Shown here: one piece after another, positions 43,014-54,945 of the stretch
Numbering within the stretch: position 1 is the stretch's first letter
Layout of the letters: every line of letters starts with the position of its first letter
DNA from: Henricia sp. BOLD:AAB3569
Lineage: Eukaryota > Echinodermata > Asteroidea > Spinulosida > Echinasteridae
Length of the DNA: 64,000 bases
Assembly (NCBI GenBank): GCA_037783545.1
Contig: JBBELK010001063.1
Coordinates: forward strand, 124,001 to 188,000
Direction of reading: 5' to 3'
Made by a program: the position numbers and the translations under genes
Notes under the pieces: model-generated
Databases searched by the model: none
Told to the model about the DNA's origin: nothing
Seen by the model: the letters and a program-made list of their open reading frames with translations, nothing else

Positions 43014-43919
43014 TACTTGACTGCGATTTGTAAAACTGTTTTAAAATTGCATTTCCTTCTTCGTCATCTCAAGTGTACAATAAAATAATACAATGTAATA
43101 ACTTACCGTATGGTTGATGGCATAAATTAGGGCCTTTATAGTAGCCAAGGAGTCCATTACATTAACAATAACATGTATACCTATTTAAAATGACGCATCA
43201 TATGGTTCCTCTGGATGACTAGCTGGGTGATGTCACTATAGAGGTCCACCTAAACATTAAGGATACATATAATGATGGGTGGTTTCATTGGTATAGCATA
43301 TATGGTGATTACCTGGTTCCACCACAAAGAGCCAACAGAGGTTTACTATAATCCTCACAGGACTAGTACTACGGAAATCGGCGAGCTCTAATTCAGGGAC
43401 TATTAGTATTAAGGGCACTGAGACAAGGGCTATTTCTCTACCGCCGCTCGCCAACGAGCAACATACACCGGTCAACAGTCCTGTCGTCTCTCACAGCCCA
43501 TAAACCATTCCCATACAATAATTCGCCTAGCTCCACAAGTCCCTATCTCCTTTCAAAAGAATAGGTAAACACCACTTACTCGCTATATCGCTAGAACGGT
43601 TCACCGTGCTTCAATTATCTGCTTGTCGTCGCACTATACTTGGCACTCGTCGCATATGACGGCTACGCTGCAGTCGTATTTCGCGCTGTGTGGTATGAGC
43701 GTTATCGCCAACAGCGGAAAAGGAAACCACGCTTCCGTCTTCGTGACTAATCCAAGAACGTCTCTCTCACAACTCTCCGCGCCGTCACGTGATCGGCGCC
43801 CACCCTATCAGAAAGCGAGCTCAGGCATATTAATTATTCATGAAACGTAGACGCGCTACAAGTCTGCATCTACCCCCATTTCTTGGCTTCGTTACAATAT
43901 GTACAGAAACATATACATT
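43014..43919. other. Gene-free region
   Basis: No gene is recognised. A frame at 43623-43850 (75 codons) has no known features. Confidence 0.5.
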
Positions 43920-44240
43920 CAAAAATAAAATACAGTAAACTGTCAATATAACACCCTATGATATAAAACACACTTCCTGATGTAGCTCCCTTTTTAAGTC
44001 CCGGAAGTTACATGTTTTCTGTTCATTGTGTAAGCATTGGTTATGCATGTAGAGCTGTTTAGACATAGGCCTATGCTCATATTAGTTCGGTCCCTATAAT
44101 GAGAGTTTACTCTAATATGATTTCGTTTTTAACAATAACTTAGTAATCATCAATTCTAGTTTAATCGAATTATGATTCAAATATTTCATTTTGTAATGAA
44201 AATGCATGTACTAGTACTCGCGAGAGGGATCGTGGGTTGT
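43920..44240 (+). repeat. TRIM-spacer repeat, C/D boundary copy
   Basis: This is the third copy of the block at 13700-13960 and 19330-19740 (CAGTAAACTGTCAATATAAC to TTTAATCGAATTA). It retains the uninterrupted version of the site occupied by the 146-bp element in the B/C copy. Confidence 0.8.
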
Positions 44241-44502
44241 GATAAGTATGCAATAATTATGTAACATTTAGCTTCAAAATCAAACATAACTAGGCAGAGG
44301 TTAAATTTGATTATTTGCTGAAGAGGATTAAATTGGCATGTTACAGCTGCACTTGCTTCCGTTGTTCAAACTGGACATCTGATCCGCCAGATTAATAATT
44401 TACAAATTTTAAGATTTTCACCGATTCGAAATCGGGAGGGGCCCCAGACCCAAGACTGTTTTGGATGGGCGTAACCAATCGGTAACCAATCACGAAATTC
44501 TC

Positions 44503-44822
44503 AGGGAGCGCGTGTGGTCTAGTGGGTATGAAGCGGGACTCCCAATCAGAGGTTGGGGGTTCGAGCCCCACTTCAACCAACGTGTCTGTGTCCATGGGCA
44601 AGGCACTTAATCCCAGTTGCCTCGTCAACCCAAGCGATATATGGGAAGCTGTTAAGGGGAATGCCACAATCTAACTGCTGATAGGGTTGTGCGCCTGACC
44701 AGCAGCCACCTAGTTGAAGCGAAATGGTTCTGGTGATTCCCTGATGGCAGCGGTAATAATGGTAACAGCGCCCTGCAGGGTGGATATGTGCGCTATACAA
44801 ATCTAATTGTTATTATTATCAT
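44503..44822 (+). mobile_element. tRNA-derived SINE of about 320 bp with ATT tail
   Basis: The head has A box TGGTCTAGTGGGTA and B box GGTTCGAGCCC. The body contains GGGCAAGGCACTTAATCCC, a motif shared by many metazoan SINEs, and the end reads GTGCGCTATACAAATC with ATT repeats. Paralogous sequence downstream of TRIM-B (about 14868-14895: CCAATCACGTAATTCTTATACTCATAATAGG) lacks it, giving an empty site. Confidence 0.88.
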
Positions 44823-45040
44823 AGGCCTATATAGGACTGAAATCAAAGTAGGTTTTTCACCATTTCACATTGGCAGGCAACATGAGGGTATTTGTTGGTT
44901 ATTTGCGGAACTCCTTTTTAAAACATTGTTGCATCCTATAAAAGACGTGCTTGTGGCGGTGAGGAGTTTGAAAGAGCAATTCCTCCAACCATCATACTCG
45001 CTGTAAAATTTTCACAGACATCACATTAGCCACCACGAGA

Positions 45041-46864
45041 TCACCATGCAACAGGAGAGAACGCCATACCGCCTATGCACTGTACATGCACTCCTTGAGC
45101 AGTGTAATGATACAGTTCACTGTATCCCTCTTCGTCATGAACGGTGACGTAAATATCACCCGCCTCGTCGCAACACACCATGTGAGACCACTTGAACCGC
45201 CAATCGAGTATTTTGGTGCTGAAAACCTTATTACCCGAAATATCCAGGCAAAGTAACCTGTTTGCATCGTAACAAGATAGGACCAAGTGGTCGTCGTGTT
45301 GGAAGGCAATGCCCGATGGACATACGCTGGTATGAATTATTGAAATCAACGACCCCTCGAGGTTTGTCACGTATACAACATTTCTTTCTTCGTCTGCCAC
45401 AGCTACGCGATTTTGCTCATCCGTAGCAATACAAGTAAGTTTACTTTCTCGCGGTGCCCCAGATTCATCTAGTGCCGGTCTGAACTGACGAATCAACTGC
45501 TGGTCAGTGTTAAACACTTCACCAAATCGCCATCTTTGACCAACACCAAATCTCGTGCCACTGCCATTCTACGGTCACACCGCAAGCCACCTTCTGGATT
45601 TAAGGAAGTCTTGAAGCGTCCATTGGACGTAAATATATATATTTTTGCTCTCAGGTCATTAAGTACGGCAATATCACCGTTTTTAAAGGTGCCAATGTCG
45701 AATGGACGAATTTCGCCGTCTCCAATCTCCTCCCCTTCGAACTCATTCTTCCAATCCCACTCCTCCTGATAAAGAATTTCCCCGAGATCTGTATCGGAGA
45801 TTACATCTTGACATTTGAACCCAATGAATGACATTTCGTGGTTGCCTTTTTCAAGCACAAGTTCCTCCTGAAATTCCAGGTTGTGCATCACCTTCGGCCC
45901 AAGATCCAACATCTCAAAGTCGTCAGCATGTTCCATCAAGTCACCCACAGCGGCCACAATGGTCTTGGCTCTCTCCATCTTGTCACGATTACTGTTTAAC
46001 ACTTTTTCATACTCTTCATCTCTGTCCTTACCGATTTTGGTGATCTCGTCTCTGAGAAGCCGAGCCTTGGTTTGAATTTTGGCGATTTCCTCTTTTTCCT
46101 TAGCAGAAACATCATCGCAAGCTTTGGTCACCATCAGCTTTAATCTCTTCCGTGAGTGAGATATGGATTCTTGCGAGGCTTGAAATTTCTCCTCGCCCTG
46201 AAACTTCTTGAAGATCTCATCAACATCTTTACGGTGAGATCGAACAGCATCTGTAATGCTGGTTAATGTGTGTTCCGCTGTATGATGGTCAATCACTCCA
46301 CACATTGAACAGATTAGTATGTTGCAAGTCTCGCAGTAAAATGAGAGATTTCGGTCAGGGTGCTGTGTGCATTTTGGTGAATGAGCTTGAGGATCCTTCA
46401 CTGTGACTCCGTGGCTTGGACTGATATCTGACACAATTCGGTGCTTCCTGTTGTGTTTAAAACGATTGTGAGCAGCCTCATATTTTTGGCAGATGTTCGC
46501 ATTGCAGTCCAGGCACCGCGAGACGGCCTCCAAACCGTCTTCAGACTCTTCACAAATCGGATTAGAAGCCAAGGTTTCCCCAAGTAACTTCTCCCGTTTG
46601 TTGACGTCATAGACAAGCGAGCTCAGGAAGAAACAGCTCTTGAGATTCTCGGGCCGCGAGTCTGGAATCTCCGTCGCCTTCCTACAGACTAGGCAGATGA
46701 TCTTATCAGCGTGAGGTTGATGCTTGCTGACCAAGTCCTCCAAGCAATCCCGGCAAAAGTTATGTATTGCAGTCTAGTATCTTTGGGTCTTTGAAACGAC
46801 GCAAGCAGATTGGGCATTCCAGATGTTCCTGGCTTATCTCACATTTGGCTGTAGTTTTGGCCAT
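45041..46864 (-). pseudogene. TRIM-D: RING / B-box / coiled-coil / NHL pseudogene
   Basis: The start at 46864 reads MAKTTAKCEISQEHLECPIC, a variant of the family's MAEST start. A 1-bp insertion near 46770 ends this frame within the RING after about 34 codons. The rest continues at 45493-46743, where B-box 1 has lost two metal-binding cysteines (CEES for CEEC, CQKY for CQQC). A 1-bp deletion near 45520 shifts the frame again into the propeller at 45041-45517, and the end is rearranged (QCIGGMAFSPVAW). The damage makes function very unlikely. Confidence 0.93.
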
Positions 46865-47309
46865 CGCGATTTCGTTTGAATGTGCCTGGGAAAAATAAAA
46901 CGTGCAGATAGGTTTTAAAAAGTAAAGTTTGGTTGTGTCCCCATTATTGCATCTTATATTACTATTAACATTTTGTGATGAAAGTCCCAACTTTATTTTT
47001 GTGTGGAGATATACAATCTGAGGAACAAATGCCATATGCGGCCGCTATACTGCGTGGACCCCACACTCAAAATATATTGGGCAAGTCAGAAGAACTTTTT
47101 CACGTGGTTTATGTGCCATAACAGTGTAACTCCAATTTGTGTGTGGATATGGAATTCAACCCAAAATGAAACGAACCTAAAATGTGAACAAACTTGAATC
47201 CAAACTGTATTCGTTAATTTGGAAATGAGTTTAAATTTCCGATGAGCTCGGAAATATAACACTTCTTATAATAACACACGAAAATTCCAACCACTTTCCT
47301 GCAATATAG
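46865..47309. other. TRIM-D upstream flank (proximal part)
   Basis: It matches the upstream flanks of TRIM-B and TRIM-E (TTTTAAAAAGTAAAGTTTGG onward) up to TTTCCTGCAATATA at 47309. There the match breaks and resumes at about 51553 with AATTACTTTACTTACTG. Confidence 0.85.
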
Positions 47310-48116
47310 ACGAGATTAATGAATATTAATCAGGTTTATGGAGAGTGCGTCGATCCGTGTGTTTGCAATTCCGAGACCTTTACCGATTGCATCCTTTGGT
47401 ATGTCTCCTTCATAACCATTCTTTGTCAAGTTTCTTTGTCAAGGGTGCAGCCTAGCAATGCAGTACCATATGGGTTCACGGTTCAATGATTCTTGGTTCA
47501 GCCTATATAAATATCGCTGCGACGTGGTTCGTTCTCTTTTCTGACTACCCTCTGATCTGACGTCTTGTAGAACAAAAACTTATCTACCTCCCACCCCTCC
47601 TGCCATGATGTCGCAGTTGTTTTTTTTCTCGGGTTGGGTCTGGCATGTTATTTAATCATTATGGTGGCTGAACATAATTATGTCGTTTTTCGAAAGTGTA
47701 CGTGAGATGGGACTTCAGTTCAGAGCCGGGTCAAAAAAGTGAAGATGTGTCTTGAGTCTATATACAAGTATTTAAATTATAAAAGATAACATTTCACGGT
47801 TGTATGGTTATCCATTGTTTAAAAATACGAAATAGTCCTTGTATCAAGTTTGTTATAATTATTACTGTATTCTGTCTTGTGGCGGTTCGGCCCCACGAAA
47901 ACAACTCTCTTAATTTTTTTTTTAATTTTTTTTATTCTAAACCCAATTCCACCAACTACGGTTAAAAGTGACAAAAAGCGTTGGAGGGAATTCAAAAATC
48001 TCATGAAAAAAAAAACCATCATGCTAGTAGCACGCACAGCAACATTAACAGGACTTTAAAAAAAAAGCCTAGATATGTGCTTTGGTCAGTCCGGACTGTA
48101 TACAAAAAGCCGGGGA

Positions 48117-48593
48117 CTATGTAAGGCCAATCAGGAAGTGATGCACAGCCTCCTTGAAATGCTGAGCTCCTTCCTCTGAAGGCTGACCGATGACATCAGG
48201 GGACAGCCTATTCCAGATGTTAACAGCAGCTGGTAGAAAACTCCTGTCGTAATCCAGTAAAGTATGGGCTCTTCTAACGCCAGGAGGGAGGGGATGCTGT
48301 AGGGAATAGGGATGCAATGCTGCAGAGGAACGGAGTGCTTGACGACGATTGTTAGGAATGACAGCATGTGTGGGAAGAAGACTTCTCAGAAGAGACGGGC
48401 ATGAATCCAAGTGCATTTTATATATGCAGGCTACGGCACTAACTATACGCCGGTGACAGAGGGGTTGAAGAGTGTATGCAGCTTCCTCACCTGGCGCAAC
48501 ACCAATAATAGCCATGGACTTCTCTTGGATATGGTCTAATATGTTAAGATATGAATCAGGTGCACTCATCAAGCACAGAGGAGCGTATTCCAT
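48117..48593 (-). pseudogene. CR1/jockey-type ORF2, C-terminal domain
   Basis: It is in the same frame as the RT above it and separated by a single TAA (FK-stop-YIRSKMEYAP). The conserved tail shows SKMEYAPLCLMS, CHRRIVSAVACIYKMH and RSFLPAAVNIWNRLSPDV, typical of the C-terminus of CR1/jockey-type polyproteins. It ends at 48117. Confidence 0.88.
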
Positions 48594-48608
48594 CTTGCTA
48601 CGTATATA

Positions 48609-49847
48609 TTATTTGAAGAGTGTTACCCGATCCTGGGTCGACATTGCCAGTGCTGTTTTTCTGAGAATGGATAACTTCTGGCGAGCTGCTTTAGCCACTG
48701 ACTGGATATGTTTCTTCCAGCTCATAAAGCAGGTGAATGTGACTCCGAGAAGCTTGAGTTCGTCAACCTCTTCCAAGATGTGGCCATCAAAGGACAGGGA
48801 CGGATGGTTTCGATTAATTTTCCTGGATATAACCATACTCTGTGTCTTCGAAGCCTCAAAGATCACCTTCCACTGCCTTCCCCAGGTAGAAACAGCTTCC
48901 AGATCGATGTTAAGTTGTGCTGCAAGCTCGCCTTTAGACAACACTGAGCCGTCCTCACACACCAGCTGATTATGCAGAGTAACGTCGTCAGCATAGATGA
49001 CCGCCTCACTGTGTCTGATGGAATCTGTAATGTCATTGATGTAGACAAGAAAGAGGGTGGGCCCGAGGATGCTTCCTTGTGGGACACCAGCATTAATAGG
49101 TTTCAGGCTTGAAGACTGACCAGCTACGACCACACGCATTGAGCGACTACTGAGGTAGGATGAAATCCACTCAAGCAGTTTACCATCAATCCCGTTGGTC
49201 TTCAGTTTAGACAGGAGACCAGCATGCCACACCCGGTCAAATGCACCCATGATATCCATTGCAACCGCACGTGCTTCTGACCTTTGACTCAGGGTTGAGT
49301 GCCATCGGTGAGACAGGTACGTAAGGAGATCAGATGCAGAATGATTAGGACGAAAGCCAAATTGACAGGCAGAGATGAGGTTGTTCTTGAGGAGGTGTTT
49401 TCGAAGTACTATGTTAACCGTGGCCTCCATAACCTTGCTGAGAATACAAAGGAGAGAAATTGGACGGTAGTTACTTGGAGTGCTTCGGGACTTACGTTTG
49501 TGAACAGGCAGGACATTGGCTACTTTCCACTGTTCAGGAAAATACCCACGCTCAAAGCAGAAACGATACAACTTTGCAAGAGGGACGGCTAGGGAGTCGG
49601 CCGCCTTGACTAGCACACGTCCTGAGATGCCGTCAGGTCCAGTTGCCTTCTTCACATCGAGCTTAAGCAACTGACGCTTGATGTCCCGTGGCCTGAACTT
49701 AATATGGCCGAGTGCTTCCTCGGTTTTAGGGGGCATCTCTGGAACTTGGTCATCAGCATCTTCCAGGTTGCACTTTTTAGCAAAGATGGAAGCAAAAATT
49801 TCGGCTTTCTCAACAGCGTCCCTCAAATTTGAGTGTTGGGATATCAT
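48609..49847 (-). pseudogene. CR1/jockey-type ORF2, reverse transcriptase
   Basis: The RT fingers/palm shows KKATGPDGISGRVL, NYRPISLLCILSKVME, QFGFRPNHSASDLL, the motif A region MDIMGAFDRVWH, GVPQGSILGPTLFLVYIND and the catalytic VIYADDVTLH. All catalytic Asp residues are present. It is disconnected from the upstream linker (49810-50277) by a frameshift and from the C-terminus by one stop codon. Confidence 0.92.
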
Positions 49848-50277
49848 AAGAGCCTCCTTGACCAGTCAGCTGTCGTACACTCCACCACCAGTCTCTATCC
49901 CTTGGTGAGTCAGTCAGACGATGCCTCAATCGGATCATATGACGCCATTTGGCCTTTCTGATGACACGCTGGGTCTCTGCACGAGCACTCCGGTAAGCTG
50001 ACTTGAGAGCATCGTTATGTCTATCTTTGCGTGATGCAGCGTCAGCAGCAATCTGCTGCTGAATTGCATTTTCACATCTTGCATTGAACCAAGGTTCGTC
50101 CCGAGGCTTGACAGTGAAGGACGAATGAGGAATTCTCTTATTCATGGATTGCGTGATGATTGCAGTCACATTGGTGCAGGCAGCCTCAGGATCACCTGTA
50201 TTAAGGGCTGCATTCCAGTCAGTTTTATTGAGGTCGTCATTCAGGCGATCACAGTCAGCCCTCTGGTAGTGCCACAC
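49810..50277 (-). pseudogene. CR1/jockey-type ORF2, linker between endonuclease and RT
   Basis: The region contains the conserved PRDEPWFNARCENAIQQ and many basic residues, then WWWSVRQLTGQGG, which precedes RT in this class. It is in a different frame from both neighbours, so two frameshifts flank it. Confidence 0.8.
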
Positions 50278-50428
50278 GGAACGAGTAACAGGTGAGTCTC
50301 TCCAGACAGGCAGTGATACAGAGGCAATGACTGTTTGATTATCAGAGGTTCCACAAGGAGAAAAAATCTCACACTTGCATCTGTCAGCGGGGGAGTCTGT
50401 GAGAATGAGATCTAAAGTGTTATCAGGG

Positions 50429-51145
50429 TCAAGCCGTGATGTAGACCATGACTTTCAGCAAAAGCCTGCGTCCGTAAGCCAGCAGGTCAGTAGGTGATGA
50501 GGAAACAATCCAGTCACGGTTGTGTACATTGAAGTCACCAAGCAAGATAGTGTGGCGGGCCAGTGTCTTCCTTTGCAGGGCAGGAAGATGAGAATCAAGG
50601 TAGTCAATCAAGCTTACATCTGTACTGGCTAAAGATCCAGGACGATAAAGGGCACCAATGAGCATCTTGCCATGCTTCAGCTTAACAGACAGCCAAATTA
50701 GCTCAAAGTCTTCCGGTTCCTCATCTTCTAAGCGGATGACATCTGCACCAACCTGAGCCCACACAATGACACCACCACCATAACGATTTCGATCACAGCG
50801 GAATGGTTGTTGATACCCCTGGATAGAAATTAAATCATCTGTGGTTGAGTAATCAATGTGGGTCTCAGTAACGACAATGTAGGTAGGCTTATGAGTGCGA
50901 GCATAAAATCGTAGCATATCCAGATTACTTGCTTCACCAGGATGATGGCCAGACAAGCCGCGGATGTTAGTAAGCAGAACAGAGAACCCTTTAGGTGCAT
51001 GTTGAGAATTGCGAGTTCGCGTTCTTCGACCAAAACGTGCACTCATATTGGTTGTACCTTCATGAGAAATTTGAAATTGGGTGGGAGGGGTAAAACTCTC
51101 AGCTGGACCGGGAACTAAGCCCTCCACAGCTTCAACGAGTAGCAC
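50429..51145 (-). pseudogene. CR1/jockey-type ORF2, AP-like endonuclease
   Basis: The endonuclease shows FSVLLTNIRGL, the catalytic Glu in VVTETHIDYS, YGGGVIVWAQ, IGALYRPGS and LLGDFNVHNRDWI. The frame leaves homologous sequence after TDLLAYGR and ends at 50429. The first 35 residues or so (MLLVEAVEG onward) are not clearly part of the enzyme. The SDH end of the domain is expected at about 50280-50430 but lies out of frame. Confidence 0.88.
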
Positions 51146-51552
51146 CCGCCACGTAGTGGTTTGAAATCGGAGTGTACCTTCTCATAGGCAGATTGCCGAC
51201 CAAGGCTAACGAGCTCCACCTACCCGCAAGTTATTGCAGTATTCATATTTTCAAATGCCTTTTGAGGTTTAAGAAAACCTTTTGATGTGTTTGGATTCTT
51301 GCTTCTCCGATTTGTTCCATTTTGTGATAATGGGTTTTCATTGATAAACCAGACTGTTTGCTACATGTGAGTTATCAGTTGGTCCTTCGTTGTTCCATAT
51401 AAATGTTAGTACAGGGGGACCAATGATAAAGATATTTAATTCAGTTGACGATGTTTTCGTAATCATTTGTTGGATTATATTAATAAATCATTGGACTGTG
51501 AACCGCATAATTCCAGTGTTGTAAAATGTTTTTTTATTCCGACGTGCGAATA

Positions 51553-53531
51553 CATAAATTACTTTACTTACTGTAAATTATACACTCGTCCTTCACCTAT
51601 AAAATAAGTTTGGCGTACTGGGAGTCTGAAAAGATGAACTACAAAATGGCGTAGCAAAAACTAAATCACGAGTGATTTTGAAACTTACCTGATATGAACC
51701 AAAATAGCTTCGGGGATTTCCACGCTTGATAAACTGTTCAATGTGTAAGGTTATATAAATAAATTGCACTGTGCATGCAATGATTGGATATAGGATGGAA
51801 CTGGTAAGTTATACGCAGCAATTTGCTGTTCAAAGTCCATGTTAATTGTCTTATGGAATCCCATCAGAACAACAGCACTACATTCAGAAATGTTATATAC
51901 CTACATTGATCAAAAACCTTCCTTCATGCATAGATGCAGGAAATACAATTCGTTTTTGTTTTGTTTTGTTCTTTCTTTGATTGTAAAGTGAATGCTAAAA
52001 TAGCGCTAATTTTCTTTATGGTACAGTTGCCGGTTAAAGACAAATTACATGATTATAGACAACTTTTTAAAGAGCATTTTCGATTGGCAATTTCTTCCTT
52101 TTCTTGTCAACTCATGAAGCAATAATTTGGGTAACTGCATATTATTTGGGTTACTGCAGATAATGTATTGGGGCTTTAACATCCTTGTCGTGATTGGTCA
52201 GTATGTGTGGTTACAGCAGTATAGGTCAAAACAGACAAATTCGAGCTAGCTGAACCATACAAATGTCAACGAAAAAGAAAAACAAATGGAAAACAAAAGG
52301 TTTCTTTAAACTATTTTAAATGTTTTATTTCCATTTTACTCATTTTCAGTTCTAATTGAAAACTGATTGATTTGCATTTAAGTTTCCTCATGACAATATT
52401 AAGTTCTCTTATTTATTACACTCTAACACGAAATGCCCTTAAAAACCACGTATTGAACGTAAATTATCTTTGAGAGATGGAACCTTTGAAACAATGCACA
52501 AACGTAAACATGTTTCTCTGCAAATAATTCAACGGGGCTGCAATATACTTATTGACTGAACAAGCTTGATTTATCAAAATAGCACCATGCATTTTGATGT
52601 GAAGTATTTTTTATTAACACGGCAAAACGGTACTTTAATTTTAACATCTTTTTGAAATTAATTATTCAATTCTTTCAGTATTTTGCTTGAAATCAAAACA
52701 ATTTGACAAAAGTCCGAAAAAAGATGGCTAAATGTACCCAGATTATATCCAAATTCCAAAGACCATGTATTTTAGATATTACAAGAAATGTAATACAAAT
52801 TAACGTACATGATAATTGACCACAATTCCATGTCTATGTACATTGGTCTAAATAAGTATCGAAATGCAGAGTAAAGCTTTATATTACATGTATACATACG
52901 ATAAAAACTGAAAATTGTGTCACAAATTATTTGATATTGGCAAAACTAATATTTTTCGAAATTTTAGATGAATATTAAGGTGTTGATAAAAATTATAAGC
53001 AAGTATATATATAAAGCACATAATGTACTAATAATACATGATAATTAGTTTCTCTGACTCGATTCAAAAAGCTCATGTACAGAAATGTTATAAAATTGAT
53101 GGGTAAACATAATTACGGCGCATGCGTGTTAAACCCATTAAGAAATAATGTGCATGGTTTGCTCCCTTACTACTTTTGAGTGTTGTATTTTGCCGTATTT
53201 ACATTTATCCTAATTGTGTGTACCTCATCGGGCAAATTCTGTTGAGGGGAAGGAGTAGTTGATTTAGTCACAACATTTCTCATTTCACCATGATCTCACT
53301 GGCCAAATCGGATTAATCTCGCTGTCACCATAACGTACATTGTTAGGACCATCAACATTATTACTGGTAAATTTTACTGCCTGTAAACACTGTCAAATTG
53401 TAGCAACTGTAACTTCAGGGTGTATCAAGAAGTATACACTCATGAGATTGTACATATAAAATGGAAAGTGCATGTATTATATTTGGGAAAAGATGATCAT
53501 AACGTTAATAAAAGTTTGAAACCTTATACCA
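51553..53531. other. TRIM-D upstream flank (distal part), no gene
   Basis: It continues the duplicated flank seen at 17400-18060 and 58262-58980 up to about 52200 (GATTGGTCAGTAT). Beyond that it is AT-rich; 53440-53525 resembles 12770-12835 and 18990-19025. No gene is recognised. Confidence 0.7.
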
Positions 53532-53790
53532 TCAGTAATTGATTTAGCTTGCGTCGGGGAGACTGAATGTTAATTAGGGTTTGTTTTGCCCTTACCCGAC
53601 GTATATTAGCACTGTATACTGAGTGTTTTCCCGAGACACTATGAAAAGCTTGATAGCGAGCTCGGGTGGGATTCGAACCCACGACCTCCTGCAAACAAGG
53701 CAGACGTATACAGTGCTAATATACGTCGGGTAAGGGCAAAACAAACCATAATTAACATTCATTCTCTCCGACGCAAGCTAAATCAATTAC
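53532..53790. mobile_element. Foldback MITE with tRNA-like centre
   Basis: Arms of about 85 bp (about 53532-53622 and 53703-53790) are inverted copies, with GTTTGTTTTGCCCTTACCCG and TATATTAGCACTGTATAC matched by their complements. The spacer of about 80 bp contains, on the minus strand, GGAGGTCGTGGGTTCGAATCC, a Pol III B-box region also found at 53895-53920. Confidence 0.85.
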
Positions 53791-53846
53791 TAATTAATTG
53801 CGATCCCCAAGTTGCGAAATGATTCGAACTGGCCATTCAACACCGG

Positions 53847-53930
53847 CTAGCTAGCTCGGTGGTCGAGTGGTTAATAAGACGTCTGTCTTGTTTGCAGGAG
53901 GTCGTGGGTTCGAATTTCCCAAGAGAGATA
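53847..53930 (+). mobile_element. tRNA-derived SINE head
   Basis: GCTCGGTGGTCGAGTGGTTA is an A-box/D-arm and GGAGGTCGTGGGTTCGAATTT a B-box/T-arm. The arms do not complete an acceptor stem, so this is a SINE head or tRNA relic. The same B-box half lies inside the adjacent foldback. Confidence 0.68.
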
Positions 53931-54380
53931 TCCCAAGTTCGATTCACGACGAGAGTCAACCACTGGTCGAACGTCATCATGGCAACACACATGCGCATTA
54001 ACGTGCTAGTCCGAACGCCTTTGGTTAGTCAGTTGGTTCCGCGCAGAACGCTGCATTCAACTCAATGCGTGACGGGTACCAGCAACCGTGCCCTGTGGGC
54101 TGGTTACAAATGGCCGACCAGACACGACTAACCATCGTTGACTAGACTGTGTTTGGTTGCAAGTAGTCGAACTATGGTTAACTATGGTAAACTGGTCTGT
54201 TAGTGCTGCAAGAGGGCGCACTATTTCAGGAATATCCAACGCGTGCACAATCCGATTACCATGGTCTTGGTCCAAGACTAACCTAGAACTGAAATCAAAG
54301 CAGGTTTTTTTTTACCATTTCACATTGGTTATTTGCCGAAATACTAATTTTTTAAACATTGTTGCATTTTAAAGGATTAA
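53931..54380. other. Gene-free region downstream of TRIM-E
   Basis: Positions 54283-54370 match the duplicated 3' flanks (CTGAAATCAAAG, TTTCACATTGG, ACATTGTTGCAT). A frame at 53859-54131 covers the SINE head and is not considered a gene. Confidence 0.6.
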
Positions 54381-54823
54381 AGTTGCACTGCCCGTGTTTG
54401 GGCCGATTTGGGCGTACAAATTTTTTTTTAAAGTTAAATAGGTATTTTTCTAGAATAGAAAAAGTTATCAGCTTTCATTTAGTACCAAGAACGTAAAAAT
54501 CCGTCAAGGATTAATGCCAGTCGATTAAAAACAAGAAATGATTAAAAGGCTGGCAGGTCATTTAATCGACAGGGTTATGACGTAAATGTACATGTGCGCG
54601 TACATGTGTACATTGTACACATACTATGTACATATGAGCGTACGCGCACATGTACAACATGTGAAGCACGTTTCAAGAAAAAGGCTTGTATCTCCAATTC
54701 CCGACGTCGGAAATTTAAGTTTTTGATATTTTTCGTTACAGAGACACGTAAGCTTTCTAAATTCGTTCGCTTGTGTAAATTTATTTTTTTAATCCTTTCA
54801 CCGAAACACGGGCAATGCAACTT
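54381..54823. mobile_element. TTAA-flanked non-autonomous DNA transposon, 443 bp
   Basis: The ends AGTTGCACTGCCCGTGTTT and AAACACGGGCAATGCAACT are inverted repeats, directly flanked by TTAA (54377-54380 and 54824-54827), a piggyBac-type duplication. The paralogous flank of TRIM-C reads GGATCGAAGTACTTGTGGCG with no insert. The centre holds a palindrome-rich ACATGTGCGCGTAC / GTACGCGCACATGT stretch. Confidence 0.88.
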
Positions 54824-54825
54824 TA

Positions 54826-54945
54826 AGTACTTGTGGCGGTGAGGAGTTTGAAAGAGCAGTTCCTCCAAACATCATACTCGATGAAAAATTTGCACAGAAT
54901 TGAAATCAGCCACCACGAGATCACCACGAGGAGAGAACGTTAAGT
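54826..54945 (-). pseudogene. TRIM-E detached 3' end
   Basis: On the minus strand this holds the very end of the propeller and the proximal 3' flank (GGTGATCTCGTGGTGGCTG, corresponding to GDLVVA). It is separated from the rest of TRIM-E by about 630 bp of unrelated sequence. Confidence 0.8.

Larger units (their letters stand above)
47310..51552 (-). mobile_element. Insertion of about 4.2 kb containing a CR1/jockey-type non-LTR retrotransposon
   Basis: The duplicated TRIM flank is interrupted exactly between GCAATATA and AATTACTTT, which are adjacent in the TRIM-B and TRIM-E flanks (17400 and 58262). The insert carries endonuclease and reverse transcriptase on the minus strand (48117-51145). 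No ORF1 is recognised, so the element is probably 5'-truncated or its ORF1 has decayed. The 47310-48116 part is AT-rich with A/T homopolymers (47910-47935, 48007-48066) and would be the 3' UTR plus unassigned sequence. Confidence 0.85.

Noticed and set aside
44503..44575. Functional tRNA gene at the SINE head
   Set aside because: It is followed by a SINE body and ATT tail, and the cloverleaf is incomplete.
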